Assembly: GCA_021325575.1 (NCBI GenBank)
Contig: JAJPGW010000012.1
Span: 1 to 64,000 of the forward strand
Reading direction: 5' to 3'
Length of the DNA stretch: 64,000 bases
Origin: Gammaproteobacteria bacterium
GTDB lineage: Bacteria > Pseudomonadota > Gammaproteobacteria > DSM-16500
Part shown: positions 1-9,239 of the stretch, one piece after another
Layout of the letters: every line of letters starts with the position of its first letter
Position numbering within the stretch: the stretch's first letter is position 1
Translations under genes and position numbers: made by a program
Notes under the pieces: generated by a model
Told to the model about the DNA's origin: nothing
What the model saw: the letters and a program-made list of their open reading frames with translations, nothing else
Databases searched by the model: none

Positions 1-136
1 ACCCTTTTAGGAATATTCCTCAAACTCATGCTAGAATGTAATTATAAGAGCAAGATTTATCACTCCAAAAAGGAGGACCCCCGCAAAGCATAGTTCAACA
101 TCATTATAATTAAATCAAAAAACGAGTGAGGTTTTT

Positions 137-688
137 ATGCAAGCAGTCCAAATTACCGTTCGTGATTTACCGAATTCTCCCGCCTTAGAAGATCATCTAC
201 GCAAAAAAGCCAACAAATTGACCCAGTTTTACCAGCGCATCAATAGCTGTAGAATAGTCATTAGTTTGGCGCAGAAACACAAGCATCAGGGAAAGTTATA
301 TTGCGTAAGAATTGATATTACCGTTCCTGGTAAAGAATTGGTGGTAAACAAGAAACTCAATGAAGATGTCTATATTGCAATACGCGATGCTTTTGATGCA
401 TTGGAACGCCAGGTAGAAAATTATGCTCGCAAACGACGCGGCAATGTGAAAACGCATGAAGCAGTCGATCATGGTGTAATCGCAAGATTATTTATGGATG
501 AAGGCTATGGATTCATCGAAGACAGACAAGGGCAAGAATTATATTTTAGTATGGCGAATACGCATTATCCGGAGTTTAGTCAATTAAAAATTGGCGATGA
601 AGTGGAATTTATCACAGTGCCTGCAAGTGACGGATGGCAAGCGCATCATGTTATAAAAGAAAGATCGAATCATGTGATTACAGATTAA
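137..688 (+). CDS. hpf: HPF/RaiA-family ribosome-associated protein with C-terminal cold-shock-like domain
   Basis: The first ~105 residues match the HPF/RaiA (sigma-54 modulation) fold, which binds the 30S decoding region and holds ribosomes inactive in stationary phase. Residues ~112-178 form an OB-fold, cold-shock-like module containing the RNA-binding pattern GYGFIED, typical of the GFGFI motif of cold-shock proteins. At 183 residues it is longer than short HPF (~95-110) and has the CSD in place of the usual long-HPF dimerisation tail. The start has GAGTGAGG a few bases upstream. A strong intrinsic terminator follows, so it is probably a monocistronic unit ahead of the biotin operon. In many proteobacteria hpf follows rpoN, but nothing of rpoN is visible upstream. 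Confidence 0.88.
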   Translation: MQAVQITVRDLPNSPALEDHLRKKANKLTQFYQRINSCRIVISLAQKHKHQGKLYCVRIDITVPGKELVVNKKLNEDVYIAIRDAFDALERQVENYARKRRGNVKTHEAVDHGVIARLFMDEGYGFIEDRQGQELYFSMANTHYPEFSQLKIGDEVEFITVPASDGWQAHHVIKERSNHVITD

Positions 689-708
689 TTAAATTTTTCA
701 GAAAAATC

Positions 709-737
709 CAGGACCTCGATTGAGGTCCTGTTTTTAT
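709..737 (+). terminator. Rho-independent terminator of hpf
   Basis: A perfect 9-bp stem (CAGGACCTC / GAGGTCCTG) with a 4-base loop is followed directly by TTTTTAT. It lies between hpf and bioF. An upstream in-frame ATG-like start for bioF at 720 would sit inside this hairpin, so the bioF start is placed at 753. Confidence 0.93.
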
Positions 738-752
738 TTAAGGCTAAAAAAA

Positions 753-1919
753 ATGGAACAGGAAAGTTATTACAAAAATTTTTTAAAAAATAATCCCTAT
801 CCTAGAAAATTGCAAACGTATGAAAATAATTCTAGTCCATTATATTTAACGAAAAACGGCAGAAAATTAATAAATTTTTCATCCAATGATTATTTAGGTC
901 TAGCCAATCATCCGCTACTAATTGAGCGAACGATTGAATTTGCAGAACGATATGGTGCAAGCGCCTCTTCTTCTCGATCGGTTACAGGCAATGCAATTTT
1001 TCACGAAGAAATAGAACAAAAACTCGCAGTTGCACTCAATAAACCAGCAGCAATAATTTTAGGAACGGGTTTTCAAACCAATACATTTGTTTTGGAATCA
1101 CTGCTAGATCCTAATATTTTAGGGGAAAAACCCCTCGTATTTTGTGATCGATTAATTCATTCCAGCATGATTGCAACAACCCGATATATTACGCGTTTAC
1201 ATCGTTTTTCACACAATGATTTAAGCCATTTAGAATTATTATTAGAAAAATATTCTGACTCAAGTCAGCCTAAATTTATTTTAACCGAATCGGTTTTTAG
1301 CATGGATGGAGATCAAATTAATTTGCCGCAATTAATTGCTTTGGCAAAAAAGCACAAAGCATTTTTATACGTTGATGATGCGCATGCCGTCGGTGTGTAC
1401 GGAAAAAATGGCTGGGGTTTTGCAAGCGAAGCGCCTGAGATAGATGTTGTGATGGGAACTTTCAGTAAAGCGCTCGGTGGATTTGGGGGTTATATTGGTT
1501 GTTCTGAAACCGTCCGTGATTTTCTTATCAACAAATGCAAAGGATTGATTTATTCAACGGGATTACCGCCCGCTGTGTGGGGTGCAATTGCTGCTGCCAT
1601 TGATCTTCTGCCTTCGCTTGAACTGCAACGAAAACAATTATTAAAAAATTCCGCGCGATTAAGAGAATTTTTTCAAAAAAATAAATTAAATATCGGCCAA
1701 TCGACTACTCATATTATTCCCTGGATTATAGAAGATGCAAAAAAAACATTACGCATCAGCGAGGCTTTAGAAAGGGAAGGCATTATCGCCGGGACCATAC
1801 GTCCCCCCTCTGTGCCATTAGGCCAAAGTCGAATCCGTTTTTGCCTATCCGCAGGCCATACAGAAAACGATCTGAATCAACTAATCTCAGCTGTACAAAA
1901 GACGCTCACTATTGAATAG
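753..1919 (+). CDS. bioF: 8-amino-7-oxononanoate synthase (BioF)
   Basis: A PLP enzyme of the alpha-oxoamine synthase family that condenses pimeloyl-ACP (or -CoA) with L-alanine to give 8-amino-7-oxononanoate, the first step of biotin ring assembly. Length is 388 residues from ATG 753, normal for the family. Visible motifs are SSNDYLGL near the N-terminus, DDAHAVG at about residue 210 and the PLP-binding lysine in TFSKALGG (Lys239). The longer frame from 720 starts within the hpf terminator and was rejected. It is the first gene of a bioF-C-D-A-B cluster. There is almost no room for a promoter between terminator and start, so the operon either uses an AT-rich promoter in about 20 bp or depends on read-through from hpf. 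Confidence 0.95.
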   Translation: MEQESYYKNFLKNNPYPRKLQTYENNSSPLYLTKNGRKLINFSSNDYLGLANHPLLIERTIEFAERYGASASSSRSVTGNAIFHEEIEQKLAVALNKPAAIILGTGFQTNTFVLESLLDPNILGEKPLVFCDRLIHSSMIATTRYITRLHRFSHNDLSHLELLLEKYSDSSQPKFILTESVFSMDGDQINLPQLIALAKKHKAFLYVDDAHAVGVYGKNGWGFASEAPEIDVVMGTFSKALGGFGGYIGCSETVRDFLINKCKGLIYSTGLPPAVWGAIAAAIDLLPSLELQRKQLLKNSARLREFFQKNKLNIGQSTTHIIPWIIEDAKKTLRISEALEREGIIAGTIRPPSVPLGQSRIRFCLSAGHTENDLNQLISAVQKTLTIE

Positions 1920-1971
1920 AAACCCCGATTGATGCATGATTCACCTCTTAAAGTTTCTATAAGAATAAGAC

Positions 1972-2706
1972 ATGAAAAAGCGTATTACCCAGTGTTTTAA
2001 TAAAGCTGCAGCAACCTATCATCAAGCCGCGACGTTACAAACTACCGTGGCTGAAAATTTGTCGCGCTATATAAATGGCACTAAAGCACATCGTATTTTG
2101 GAACTTGGATGTGGGACGGGTATTTTCAGTGAAAAATTATTCAAAAAATTTCCAACGGCCAATTTCATGTTGACCGATATTGCACCTGCCATGCTGGATG
2201 TTTGCCAAAAAAAGTTTCGAGAGAGGAAATGTATTCAATATGCTTGTCAGGATGCCGAACAGTTATCAGTGAATGATTCTTACGATTTAATTACTTCGAA
2301 TATGACATTGCACTGGCTGAATAATATTCCGAATAGTTTTGAAAAAATTATTTCAAAATTATCTGCGCGTGGTGAATTTATTTTTTCCCTGTTAGGAAAA
2401 AAATCATTATATGAATGGCAAAAAATTTGTGATGAATATTCTGTACCATTTCCTATGCCATTATTTGATTCAAATTATATATTAAAAAATTTATTTCCCT
2501 TACTGGAAGTTAAAACAGAACTAATTAAAATGCAGTACAAGAATATTCAAGAATTCCTGCAATCATTAAAAAAAATTGGGGCTCATGCAACACCCGAGCA
2601 CTATGAAATGATTTCTCCTGCAAAAATGCGGACGATTCTACGCAAATTTAATCAGCCTATTGAAATCAGCTATGAAGTTATTTACGGGAAATATATAAAA
2701 CCATGA
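1972..2706 (+). CDS. bioC: Malonyl-ACP O-methyltransferase (BioC)
   Basis: A SAM-dependent methyltransferase that methylates malonyl-ACP, disguising it as a primer for pimeloyl chain synthesis by the fatty-acid machinery. The class I Rossmann motif I, ILELGCGTG, is at residues 42-50 and the DAEQLS and LTSNMTLHW-type motifs follow as in BioC. Length is 244 residues. The N-terminal pattern KRITQCFNKAAATYHQAA is typical of BioC. The stop overlaps the bioD start by ATGA. No BioH, BioG or BioJ esterase gene is seen here, so the partner esterase must lie elsewhere in the genome. The 52-bp gap from bioF is the only real gap in the operon and has a weak ribosome site (AAGAATAAG). Confidence 0.92.
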   Translation: MKKRITQCFNKAAATYHQAATLQTTVAENLSRYINGTKAHRILELGCGTGIFSEKLFKKFPTANFMLTDIAPAMLDVCQKKFRERKCIQYACQDAEQLSVNDSYDLITSNMTLHWLNNIPNSFEKIISKLSARGEFIFSLLGKKSLYEWQKICDEYSVPFPMPLFDSNYILKNLFPLLEVKTELIKMQYKNIQEFLQSLKKIGAHATPEHYEMISPAKMRTILRKFNQPIEISYEVIYGKYIKP

Positions 2707-3314
2707 AGCGTTATTTTATCACTGGAACAGACACGGGTGTTGGAAAAACAGTAGTTTCCGCCGCATTGGTTTTGGCCTTGCAAGCGAGTTATTGGAAACC
2801 CATTCAATCGGGTGAATCAGATCTTGATCAAGTTAAAAAACTCACCCAATTTTCGGATGACTTTTTTCATCCAGCGAACTATTCATTAAAAGCCAGTTTA
2901 TCACCTGATCAAGCGGCTGCTTTAGAAAATATGACTATACAAGTTGATCACTGTGTTGTGCCAAACACTGAAAAAATATTAATTACTGAAGGCGCAGGTG
3001 GTGTGATGGCGCCAATTAATGAAACGGCATGCATGTTGGATTTAATCAAACATGTTAACGCACCGGTTATTATTGTGAGTCGTGGCACTCTAGGAACGAT
3101 TAATCATACATTAATGACCATAGAAATGTTACGTCAGCGTCGGTTACCCATTCATGGTGTTGTTTTTAGTGGCGAGCTAAATCCTGAAAATCAAAAAGCA
3201 ATAGAAAAAAAAGGCAATATTCGCACTCTATTTCATTTGCCATTATTAGACCTGAACACATTAAAAAATTGGGTAACCGAAAATAAAATACAAATTACTG
3301 AGAATTTTGCATGA
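2703..3314 (+). CDS. bioD: Dethiobiotin synthetase (BioD)
   Basis: This ATP-dependent carboxylase closes the ureido ring of biotin on 7,8-diaminopelargonate. The P-loop GTDTGVGKT occupies residues 8-16 and the EGAGGVMAPI motif of the family is present in the centre. At 203 residues it is slightly shorter than E. coli BioD (about 225). It overlaps bioC by 4 bp and bioA by 4 bp, so it is translationally coupled on both sides. Confidence 0.94.
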   Translation: MKRYFITGTDTGVGKTVVSAALVLALQASYWKPIQSGESDLDQVKKLTQFSDDFFHPANYSLKASLSPDQAAALENMTIQVDHCVVPNTEKILITEGAGGVMAPINETACMLDLIKHVNAPVIIVSRGTLGTINHTLMTIEMLRQRRLPIHGVVFSGELNPENQKAIEKKGNIRTLFHLPLLDLNTLKNWVTENKIQITENFA

Positions 3315-4615
3315 CACTTTCAGAGCGAGATCAACACACAATTTGGCATCCCTACACCCAACACAAAATTTCCTCGTGGCCAATTCCTATTACACGTGGC
3401 GAAGGCGCCTATCTTATCGATGAATCGGGCAAGCGATATTTGGATTTAGTCTCATCGTGGTTTGTCAACTTGCATGGGCATGCAGAGCCGACCATCGCAA
3501 AAGCGATTTATGATCAGGCTTTAAAATTAGAACAGGTCATTTTTTCAGGTTTCACTCATGAACCTGCGGTGCAATTGGCCGATGAGTTACTTGCGATATT
3601 GCCAAAAGGCTTTAGTAAAATTTTTTATTCTGATAATGGATCGACTGCGGTCGAAGTCGCGCTCAAAATGGCCTATCAGTATTGGCGAAACCGAGGAGAA
3701 ATGAAACGCCAACGTTTTATTGCATTTGATGGTGCATATCATGGCGACACCTTTGGTGCGATGGCTGTTGGAAAGAATTGTGGATTTTTTGGAAATTTTG
3801 ATCCACTTCTTTTTGAAGTGAAAATGTTTCCGTATCCGACGACTTGGTTAAATGATAATACGATAGAAGAAAAAGAAAATGCGATTCTCCAAGAAATTAA
3901 AACCTATTTGGAAAATTTTCACGATGAAGTCGCTGCGTTGATTATTGAACCTTTGATTCAGGGCTCCTCCGGCATGCGCATGTGTCGTCCTGAATTTTTG
4001 CGAGCATTGCAGCGTCTTTTGCAGGAATATGGCATTTTGCAGATTTATGATGAAGTGATGACTGGATTTGGTCGCACCGGTGATCTTTTTGCATCACTCA
4101 AATCAAATACCACGCCAGATATTATTTGCCTTGCGAAAGGTTTAACAGGTGGATTTCTCCCGCTTGCTGCAACAGTCTGCAATGAAAAAATTTATGAAAC
4201 TTTTTTAGGTGATGATTTTAAAAAAGCCTTAGCCCATGGTCACAGTTATACAGCTAATCCGTTGGGATGTGCTGCAGCGCTCGCTTCACTCAAATTGTTA
4301 AAATCCACTGAAACACTTGAAAAAATAGCCATGATTGAGCGAGTTCATCGTGAGCGTCTTGCAAACCTAGAGGAATTTCCGTTGATCAAGCACAGAAGAT
4401 TTTGTGGCACAATCGCTGCATTTGATTTAAATTGTCTAGCAGAATATGGTTCCAAAGAAAGTGTTCAGTTGCGGAAACAATTTCTAGAACGGGGATTATT
4501 AATCAGACCGTTGGGCAACGTGATTTATTTAATGCCGCCTTATTGTATAACTGAGCGGGAATTACAAAACACTTACGATATTGTTATTCATGAAGTTGAA
4601 GGAGCCATCGCATGA
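3311..4615 (+). CDS. bioA: Adenosylmethionine-8-amino-7-oxononanoate aminotransferase (BioA)
   Basis: A class III PLP aminotransferase that uses S-adenosylmethionine as amino donor to make 7,8-diaminopelargonate. The N-terminal HIWHPYTQ motif is diagnostic for BioA. The PLP lysine lies in CLAKGLTGG at residue 276, and the [12 protein letters not shown] motif binds the cofactor ring. Length is 434 residues, normal. It overlaps bioD and bioB by ATGA at either end. In this operon bioA precedes bioB on the same strand, unlike the divergent bioA/bioBFCD layout of E. coli. Confidence 0.96.
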   Translation: MTLSERDQHTIWHPYTQHKISSWPIPITRGEGAYLIDESGKRYLDLVSSWFVNLHGHAEPTIAKAIYDQALKLEQVIFSGFTHEPAVQLADELLAILPKGFSKIFYSDNGSTAVEVALKMAYQYWRNRGEMKRQRFIAFDGAYHGDTFGAMAVGKNCGFFGNFDPLLFEVKMFPYPTTWLNDNTIEEKENAILQEIKTYLENFHDEVAALIIEPLIQGSSGMRMCRPEFLRALQRLLQEYGILQIYDEVMTGFGRTGDLFASLKSNTTPDIICLAKGLTGGFLPLAATVCNEKIYETFLGDDFKKALAHGHSYTANPLGCAAALASLKLLKSTETLEKIAMIERVHRERLANLEEFPLIKHRRFCGTIAAFDLNCLAEYGSKESVQLRKQFLERGLLIRPLGNVIYLMPPYCITERELQNTYDIVIHEVEGAIA

Positions 4616-5589
4616 GTGAAACAAAAGAACAAAACTGGACGGTCGACGCCGTTCTTAAATTATATGAACTTCCGTTTAATGATTTACTCTATCAGGCCCA
4701 AACCATTCATCGACAATATTTCCCGCAATCGGAAATGCAATTAAGCACATTGTTAAATATTAAAGATGGCGGATGTCCCGAAGATTGTCATTATTGTCCG
4801 CAAGCTGCACGTTATCACACTGGCGTCACGGCTAAAAAATTACTGGATCCTGAAACGGTCAGGAAAAACGCCGAGGCTGCCAAAGCGGCAGGCGCTACTC
4901 GTTTTTGCATGGGCGCCGCATGGCGAGAGTTAAAAGACCGCGATGTCCCTGCGATTGCAAATTTAATTCAGGAAATAAAAAAATTAGGCATGGAATCATG
5001 TGTCACCTTGGGGATGTTGACTGACAGTCAAGCTGAAGCACTAAAAAATGCTGGATTAGATTATTATAATCATAATGTTGATACTTCACCTGAATATTAT
5101 CAGGAAATTATTACTACTCGAACTTATGACGATCGTTTACAAACACTGAATCGCGTGCGTAACGCTGGCATCCACGTGTGCTCCGGTGGCATTATCGGCT
5201 TAGGCGAATCACGTCACGATCGTGCCGGCATGTTAGTGACACTTGCCAATCTTGATCCACAACCGGAAAGTGTACCGATTAATAATTTAGTCCCGATTCC
5301 AGGAACGCCGCTCGAAAATCGTCCGCCAATCGATCCCTTTGAATTTGTGCGCACCGTTGCCATTGCGCGCATCATGATTCCCAAAACACGCGTCCGTCTC
5401 TCTGCAGGCCGAACCGCCATGTCGGATGAAATGCAGGCATTGTGTTTTTTAGCCGGCGCCAATTCCATTCACTACGGTCAGAAATTATTGATTACTGCGA
5501 ATCCTGAAGCGAAAAAAGATCGTGAATTACTGGATCGATTGGGTATTAAAATCGAAGCAATCCAAGAAACAAGGCAGCATTGTTCCTAA
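4612..5589 (+). CDS. bioB: Biotin synthase (BioB)
   Basis: A radical SAM enzyme that inserts sulfur into dethiobiotin. The SAM-binding 4Fe-4S cysteines are C55, C59 and C62 in [10 protein letters not shown], and later family motifs such as [16 protein letters not shown] and RLSAGR are intact; RLSAGR carries the arginine ligand of the 2Fe-2S cluster. Length is 325 residues. It is the last gene of the operon and ends 7 bp before the tail of the convergent gene on the other strand, with no hairpin between them. Confidence 0.97.
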   Translation: MSETKEQNWTVDAVLKLYELPFNDLLYQAQTIHRQYFPQSEMQLSTLLNIKDGGCPEDCHYCPQAARYHTGVTAKKLLDPETVRKNAEAAKAAGATRFCMGAAWRELKDRDVPAIANLIQEIKKLGMESCVTLGMLTDSQAEALKNAGLDYYNHNVDTSPEYYQEIITTRTYDDRLQTLNRVRNAGIHVCSGGIIGLGESRHDRAGMLVTLANLDPQPESVPINNLVPIPGTPLENRPPIDPFEFVRTVAIARIMIPKTRVRLSAGRTAMSDEMQALCFLAGANSIHYGQKLLITANPEAKKDRELLDRLGIKIEAIQETRQHCS

Positions 5590-5596
5590 TCGTTTG

Positions 5597-6607
5597 TTAA
5601 GAGCGATTCCCATGGAACAATCGATATAAAAATCCGTGTTGTACTGGTTTTGCTACCGTTTCATCGTCTTGTGGAATATTTTGATTGACGCGAGCTTCTC
5701 TATTTTTAGAAAAATCGGCGGGTTTGGTTTTATTATTTTTTAACACAGTGAATAAATTTTCGTAAACATTGTTTGCGCTCCATACATACCAACCTGTAAC
5801 ATCATGAGCGTCTTCTACCGCACGGATTTCTTGCAGTAAATATTTTTGTTTATCTGCGTTTGAGGTTTTAGTTACATAATGAAAATTAGCCGCTTCAATA
5901 AAGGCATGCACTTTGAAAGGCACATTATTATTAAATTGCCCGACAAGTGCTTTCAGCGAATTATTAATGGTTTTGTAAGGTTCGGCAGAATATTTTTGAT
6001 AAGGCCAGAAATGCGATGGGTAAACCATGGGGTTCATCCCATCGACACTGTCAGCAAACATTTTTAAATCTTGCCCAATGTGCATGGAAGGGTAATAGCT
6101 CACTTCCCCAAAAATATCAATTTCCATTGGAACGCCTTGCGCATTAATTCTAGTTTTGAACCATTTAATAATTTGGTAAACGTCTTTGGCATGCTGGGGA
6201 TTCGCGGGTTCTTTTGAGCTATAGCGGATGTAATCCAACTGGATGGCATCGGAACCGGCCTTTATGGCATCGTTGGCTAATTTCAATTTTTCTTCCCAAT
6301 GTTCTTTTGAATGGATCTGCTGAGCATTTCCGCCATCAGAAAAAACGATAATACGGGTTACGTCTTTGATGCCTGCCGCCTTTACTTTGGCAATGGCAGG
6401 GGCATAGTGCGAGCTGTAATATTCGTGATCAATTACAAAGGTATTAATACCGGTTTCTTTGGCTTCACGAATTAAGTAATCCAATTTTTTGGGGTTTTCC
6501 AGGGTATATTGGGTTAAGTAAATCCCTTTGTCCCAGGCTTCTGCGGTTGGGACCGCAATGAAAAAAATCAGCGCGCCTACTATCACTTCAAACCGAAACT
6601 GCCACAT
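5597..6607 (-). CDS. Secreted putative glycoside hydrolase (DUF4015/GH13-like TIM barrel)
   Basis: The 336-residue protein begins with a signal peptide (hydrophobic run VIVGALIFFIAV then TAEAWD, cleavage probably near residue 24). The body matches the 'putative glycosyl hydrolase' domain DUF4015: GIYLTQYTLENPKKL, NTFVIDHEYY, AIQLDYIRYSS (candidate acidic catalytic strand) and DGMNPMVYPSHF. A good ribosome site GGGAGAGG precedes ATG 6607. The substrate is unknown; DUF4015 proteins are thought to act on polysaccharides or exopolysaccharide, but the catalytic residues have not been firmly established. It is convergent with bioB. Confidence 0.75.
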   Translation of the reverse strand: MWQFRFEVIVGALIFFIAVPTAEAWDKGIYLTQYTLENPKKLDYLIREAKETGINTFVIDHEYYSSHYAPAIAKVKAAGIKDVTRIIVFSDGGNAQQIHSKEHWEEKLKLANDAIKAGSDAIQLDYIRYSSKEPANPQHAKDVYQIIKWFKTRINAQGVPMEIDIFGEVSYYPSMHIGQDLKMFADSVDGMNPMVYPSHFWPYQKYSAEPYKTINNSLKALVGQFNNNVPFKVHAFIEAANFHYVTKTSNADKQKYLLQEIRAVEDAHDVTGWYVWSANNVYENLFTVLKNNKTKPADFSKNREARVNQNIPQDDETVAKPVQHGFLYRLFHGNRS

Positions 6608-6722
6608 AAGAGCCTCTCCCTGTGGTGTTCTATGATTATTATTATACCGAAGCTGGTTGTTTAAATGTTGGTCACGTGAAGTTTATAAAAAACACATTTA
6701 AAAAAATTATGCGGTTAAATTG

Positions 6723-7616
6723 TCATTTTCGAGCAAGTTGACGGGGGGAAGAGGATTCTGTTGGCAAAAAATCTTTTGGATCATGACCCTCTAAAAGATG
6801 GACGATTTCAGCTTTCTTTGATTCGGAAAGATCGTTTCGAACAAAGATATTAAAGCATTGGGTATAGCGCAATTCGTCGGGGCCAAAGCCAAATTTTCTG
6901 AATTGGCAAGGTCTGTAGCCTTTGACATAGTAAGGAGCGACACCACTTGCCGCGGTCACCTCGTATTCAGAGGCAAAAAAACTGGGACCCACACTTGGAC
7001 CTGCAAGATCAAATTGGTTTCCAGGAAGTTCTGCATACAGAAGATAGAATTGGCCATTGCCTATTGTTTGAGTTTTACCATAAGACGGAAACTGGGCCGA
7101 AAGCGCACCGAATTTGGCTGCAATATGCCATTTGGAGGTGAAGGAGACAAAATTCGAATGTTCACTGCTGCAACGATGAAGAATAAGAGTCGATTTCGAA
7201 TAAGGTGATTTAGGTAAAATCCCATGACTCATTATATGATCAATTGGACGCGCTTCTCCGCGAAAGACACCCACGGTTTTGTCAGGAGCGAGTCCCATAA
7301 TTTTATGCTGTGAGACTAAAAAATGATGCCAATCTAATTTAAAGTCGGGTTCGTGTTTGCCATCAAATTTAGCATTGGGTAAAACCGTAAATCCAGAAAG
7401 ATCGGTAGATTCCGACCGAGTATCATCAAAAATGTATTTGGTCGGCATCCGGACTTGTTGAAAATTTGGAACATGTGCTGCACTCGAATCAGTAAATGAT
7501 TTTTTTTGTTTAAAATGCTGGTAAACCGCTAACCCGATAGGTATTTGTGGAAGAACAAAAGTACTTGGAAGTTTTAATTTGGAAATTGAGGATTTAAAAA
7601 AACGAGCGCTAAACAT
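6723..7616 (-). CDS. Cholera/pertussis-type mono-ADP-ribosyltransferase domain protein (candidate effector)
   Basis: The 297-residue protein carries the R-S-E signature of the CT-group ADP-ribosyltransferases in the right order. VFRGEARPIDHI around Arg119 parallels the toxin motif LYRADSRPPDEI. FVSFTS (residues 156-161) is at the STS strand. SEYEVTAASGVAPYYVKGYRP has an E-x-E pair (Glu217, Glu219) and parallels the enterotoxin segment EQEVSALGGIPYSQIYGWYR. This indicates an arginine-directed NAD-dependent ADP-ribosyltransferase of the heat-labile enterotoxin A-chain family. The first ~40 residues are basic, lack acidic residues and contain a short hydrophobic stretch, but no clear Sec signal peptide is seen and no B-subunit gene is adjacent. 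It starts 9 bp after the ETF-QO stop, so it is probably co-transcribed. The host target is unknown. Confidence 0.78.
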   Translation of the reverse strand: MFSARFFKSSISKLKLPSTFVLPQIPIGLAVYQHFKQKKSFTDSSAAHVPNFQQVRMPTKYIFDDTRSESTDLSGFTVLPNAKFDGKHEPDFKLDWHHFLVSQHKIMGLAPDKTVGVFRGEARPIDHIMSHGILPKSPYSKSTLILHRCSSEHSNFVSFTSKWHIAAKFGALSAQFPSYGKTQTIGNGQFYLLYAELPGNQFDLAGPSVGPSFFASEYEVTAASGVAPYYVKGYRPCQFRKFGFGPDELRYTQCFNIFVRNDLSESKKAEIVHLLEGHDPKDFLPTESSSPRQLARK

Positions 7617-7625
7617 TTGTTATTC

Positions 7626-9230
7626 TCACATAATATTATATTGCGGCCCCGAACCGCCTTCCGGAGGTGTCCAAACGATATTTTGAGTCGGATCTTTTAT
7701 ATCGCAAGCCTTGCATTGAATACAATTCGGATAATTCATATGAAAACGGGGTTGATTTTTTTCATCAAATAAAATTTCGTAAACGCCAGCCGGGCAATAA
7801 CGAGTTTCTGGAGATGCAAATTGGTCATAATTAATTTTAATTGCATCTTTCGGATGTTTTAATATCAGATGACAGGGTTGATTTTCATCATGAATTGAAT
7901 TGGTTAAAAAAACCGAAGTCATCAAATCAAATGTTAATTTATTATCGTGTTTGGGATAATTTATTTTTTTACAGTTTTTTGCAAGTTTTAATGCTGGATA
8001 ATCGGCATGATTTTTGAAAGTCCACGGCGCTTTGCCTCGGAAAACATAAGTATCGATCGCGGCATAAGCTAATCCTAAAGGCAATCCCCAGCGCATGGCG
8101 GGGCGAATATTGCGTGCGGCGTATAATTCCTCGCCCACCCAGCTTTTTTTAATGTCAGTTTCATAGGATTGGCATTCAACGGCATTTTTGTTTTGACAAA
8201 AATGATCCGCAGCGATCATGCCGGATTTCATGGCATTGTGAATGCCTTTAATTTTCGGAACATTTAAAAATCCGGCCGCGCAACCTAATAATAAACCGCC
8301 CGGAAACGTTAATTTGGGCATTGACTGCCAACCGCCTTCATTTAAACTACGGGCGCCATAACAGATGCGTTTACCATTTTGTAAAAATTTCGCGATGGTT
8401 GGATGCGTTTTAAATTGTTGAAATTCTTCGTACGGGTTTAAATAAGTATTCTGATAATCGAGACCGACCACAAAACCGATTTCTACTAAATTTTTATCGA
8501 AGTGATACATGAATGCGCCGCCGTAGGTTTTAAAATCCAGCGGCCAGCCGATGGTATGCACCACGAGACCTGCTTTGTGATCTGCTTCTGGAATTTCCCA
8601 GAGTTCTTTGATGCCTAACCCATATGTTTGCGGATCGCAATTTTTTCTTAACGCAAATTTATCAAAAAGTGTTTGTGTTAACGATCCGCGGCAACCTTCA
8701 GCAAAAAAAGTTTGTTTTGCCAATAAATCGATGCCTTCTTGAAAAGAAGCCGTTTTATTGCCGTGTTTATCGATGCCTTTGTCACCCGTTCGGACACCGA
8801 TGACTTTTTCATTGTCGTATAACACTTCGGTCGCAGCAAATCCTGGAAAAATATTTGCGCCTAATCGTTCAGCATATTCAGCAAGCCACTTACAGAGTTT
8901 GCCTAAACTAATAATGTAATTTCCCTTATTGTGCATTTGTGGCGGAGTGGGGAGTGTGTAAGATTTTTTTTCTGTCAGAAAAATAAATTGATCCTGCGTT
9001 GCAGGAGTCGTAATCGGCGCATTTTGAGTTTGCCAATCGGGAATGAGTTCATTCAATGCGCGTGGATCGAGTACGGCGCCCGATAAAATCTGAGCGCCAA
9101 TCTCAGGACCTTTTTCAAGGACACAGATAGTTAATTGCGGATCTTTTTGTAGCAGACGGATACAAGCGGATAAACCAGCAGGGCCACCGCCGACAATGAC
9201 TACATCGAATTCCATGCTTTCACGAGGCAT
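7626..9230 (-). CDS. Electron transfer flavoprotein-ubiquinone oxidoreductase
   Basis: ETF-QO passes electrons from reduced ETF to ubiquinone at the inner membrane. The N-terminal FAD motif VVIVGGGPAGLSA is at residues ~10-22, followed by EIGAQILSGAVLDPRAL. The C-terminal ferredoxin-like part (RYCPAGVYEI ... NCIQCKACDIKDP) supplies the four cysteines of the 4Fe-4S cluster. Length is 534 residues, normal for bacterial ETF-QO. ATG 9230 is preferred over the internal ATG because TAAGGA lies at good spacing and overlaps the thiolase stop. It pairs functionally with etfBA at 20842-22529 and is downstream of the thiolase in the same operon. Confidence 0.95.
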   Translation of the reverse strand: MPRESMEFDVVIVGGGPAGLSACIRLLQKDPQLTICVLEKGPEIGAQILSGAVLDPRALNELIPDWQTQNAPITTPATQDQFIFLTEKKSYTLPTPPQMHNKGNYIISLGKLCKWLAEYAERLGANIFPGFAATEVLYDNEKVIGVRTGDKGIDKHGNKTASFQEGIDLLAKQTFFAEGCRGSLTQTLFDKFALRKNCDPQTYGLGIKELWEIPEADHKAGLVVHTIGWPLDFKTYGGAFMYHFDKNLVEIGFVVGLDYQNTYLNPYEEFQQFKTHPTIAKFLQNGKRICYGARSLNEGGWQSMPKLTFPGGLLLGCAAGFLNVPKIKGIHNAMKSGMIAADHFCQNKNAVECQSYETDIKKSWVGEELYAARNIRPAMRWGLPLGLAYAAIDTYVFRGKAPWTFKNHADYPALKLAKNCKKINYPKHDNKLTFDLMTSVFLTNSIHDENQPCHLILKHPKDAIKINYDQFASPETRYCPAGVYEILFDEKNQPRFHMNYPNCIQCKACDIKDPTQNIVWTPPEGGSGPQYNIM

Positions 9231-9239
9231 TTTTGTTCC

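Noticed and set aside
720-752. Upstream extension of bioF by eleven codons
   Set aside because: It begins inside the hpf terminator hairpin; BioF homology and a ribosome site fit ATG 753.
689-752. BirA operator or biotin-responsive element before bioF
   Set aside because: No TTGTAAACC-type inverted repeat was found in the short gap.
6858-7208. A 116-codon plus-strand frame inside the ART gene
   Set aside because: It is antisense to the strongest motif region of the ART; an immunity gene was considered, but no ribosome site or plausible composition was seen.
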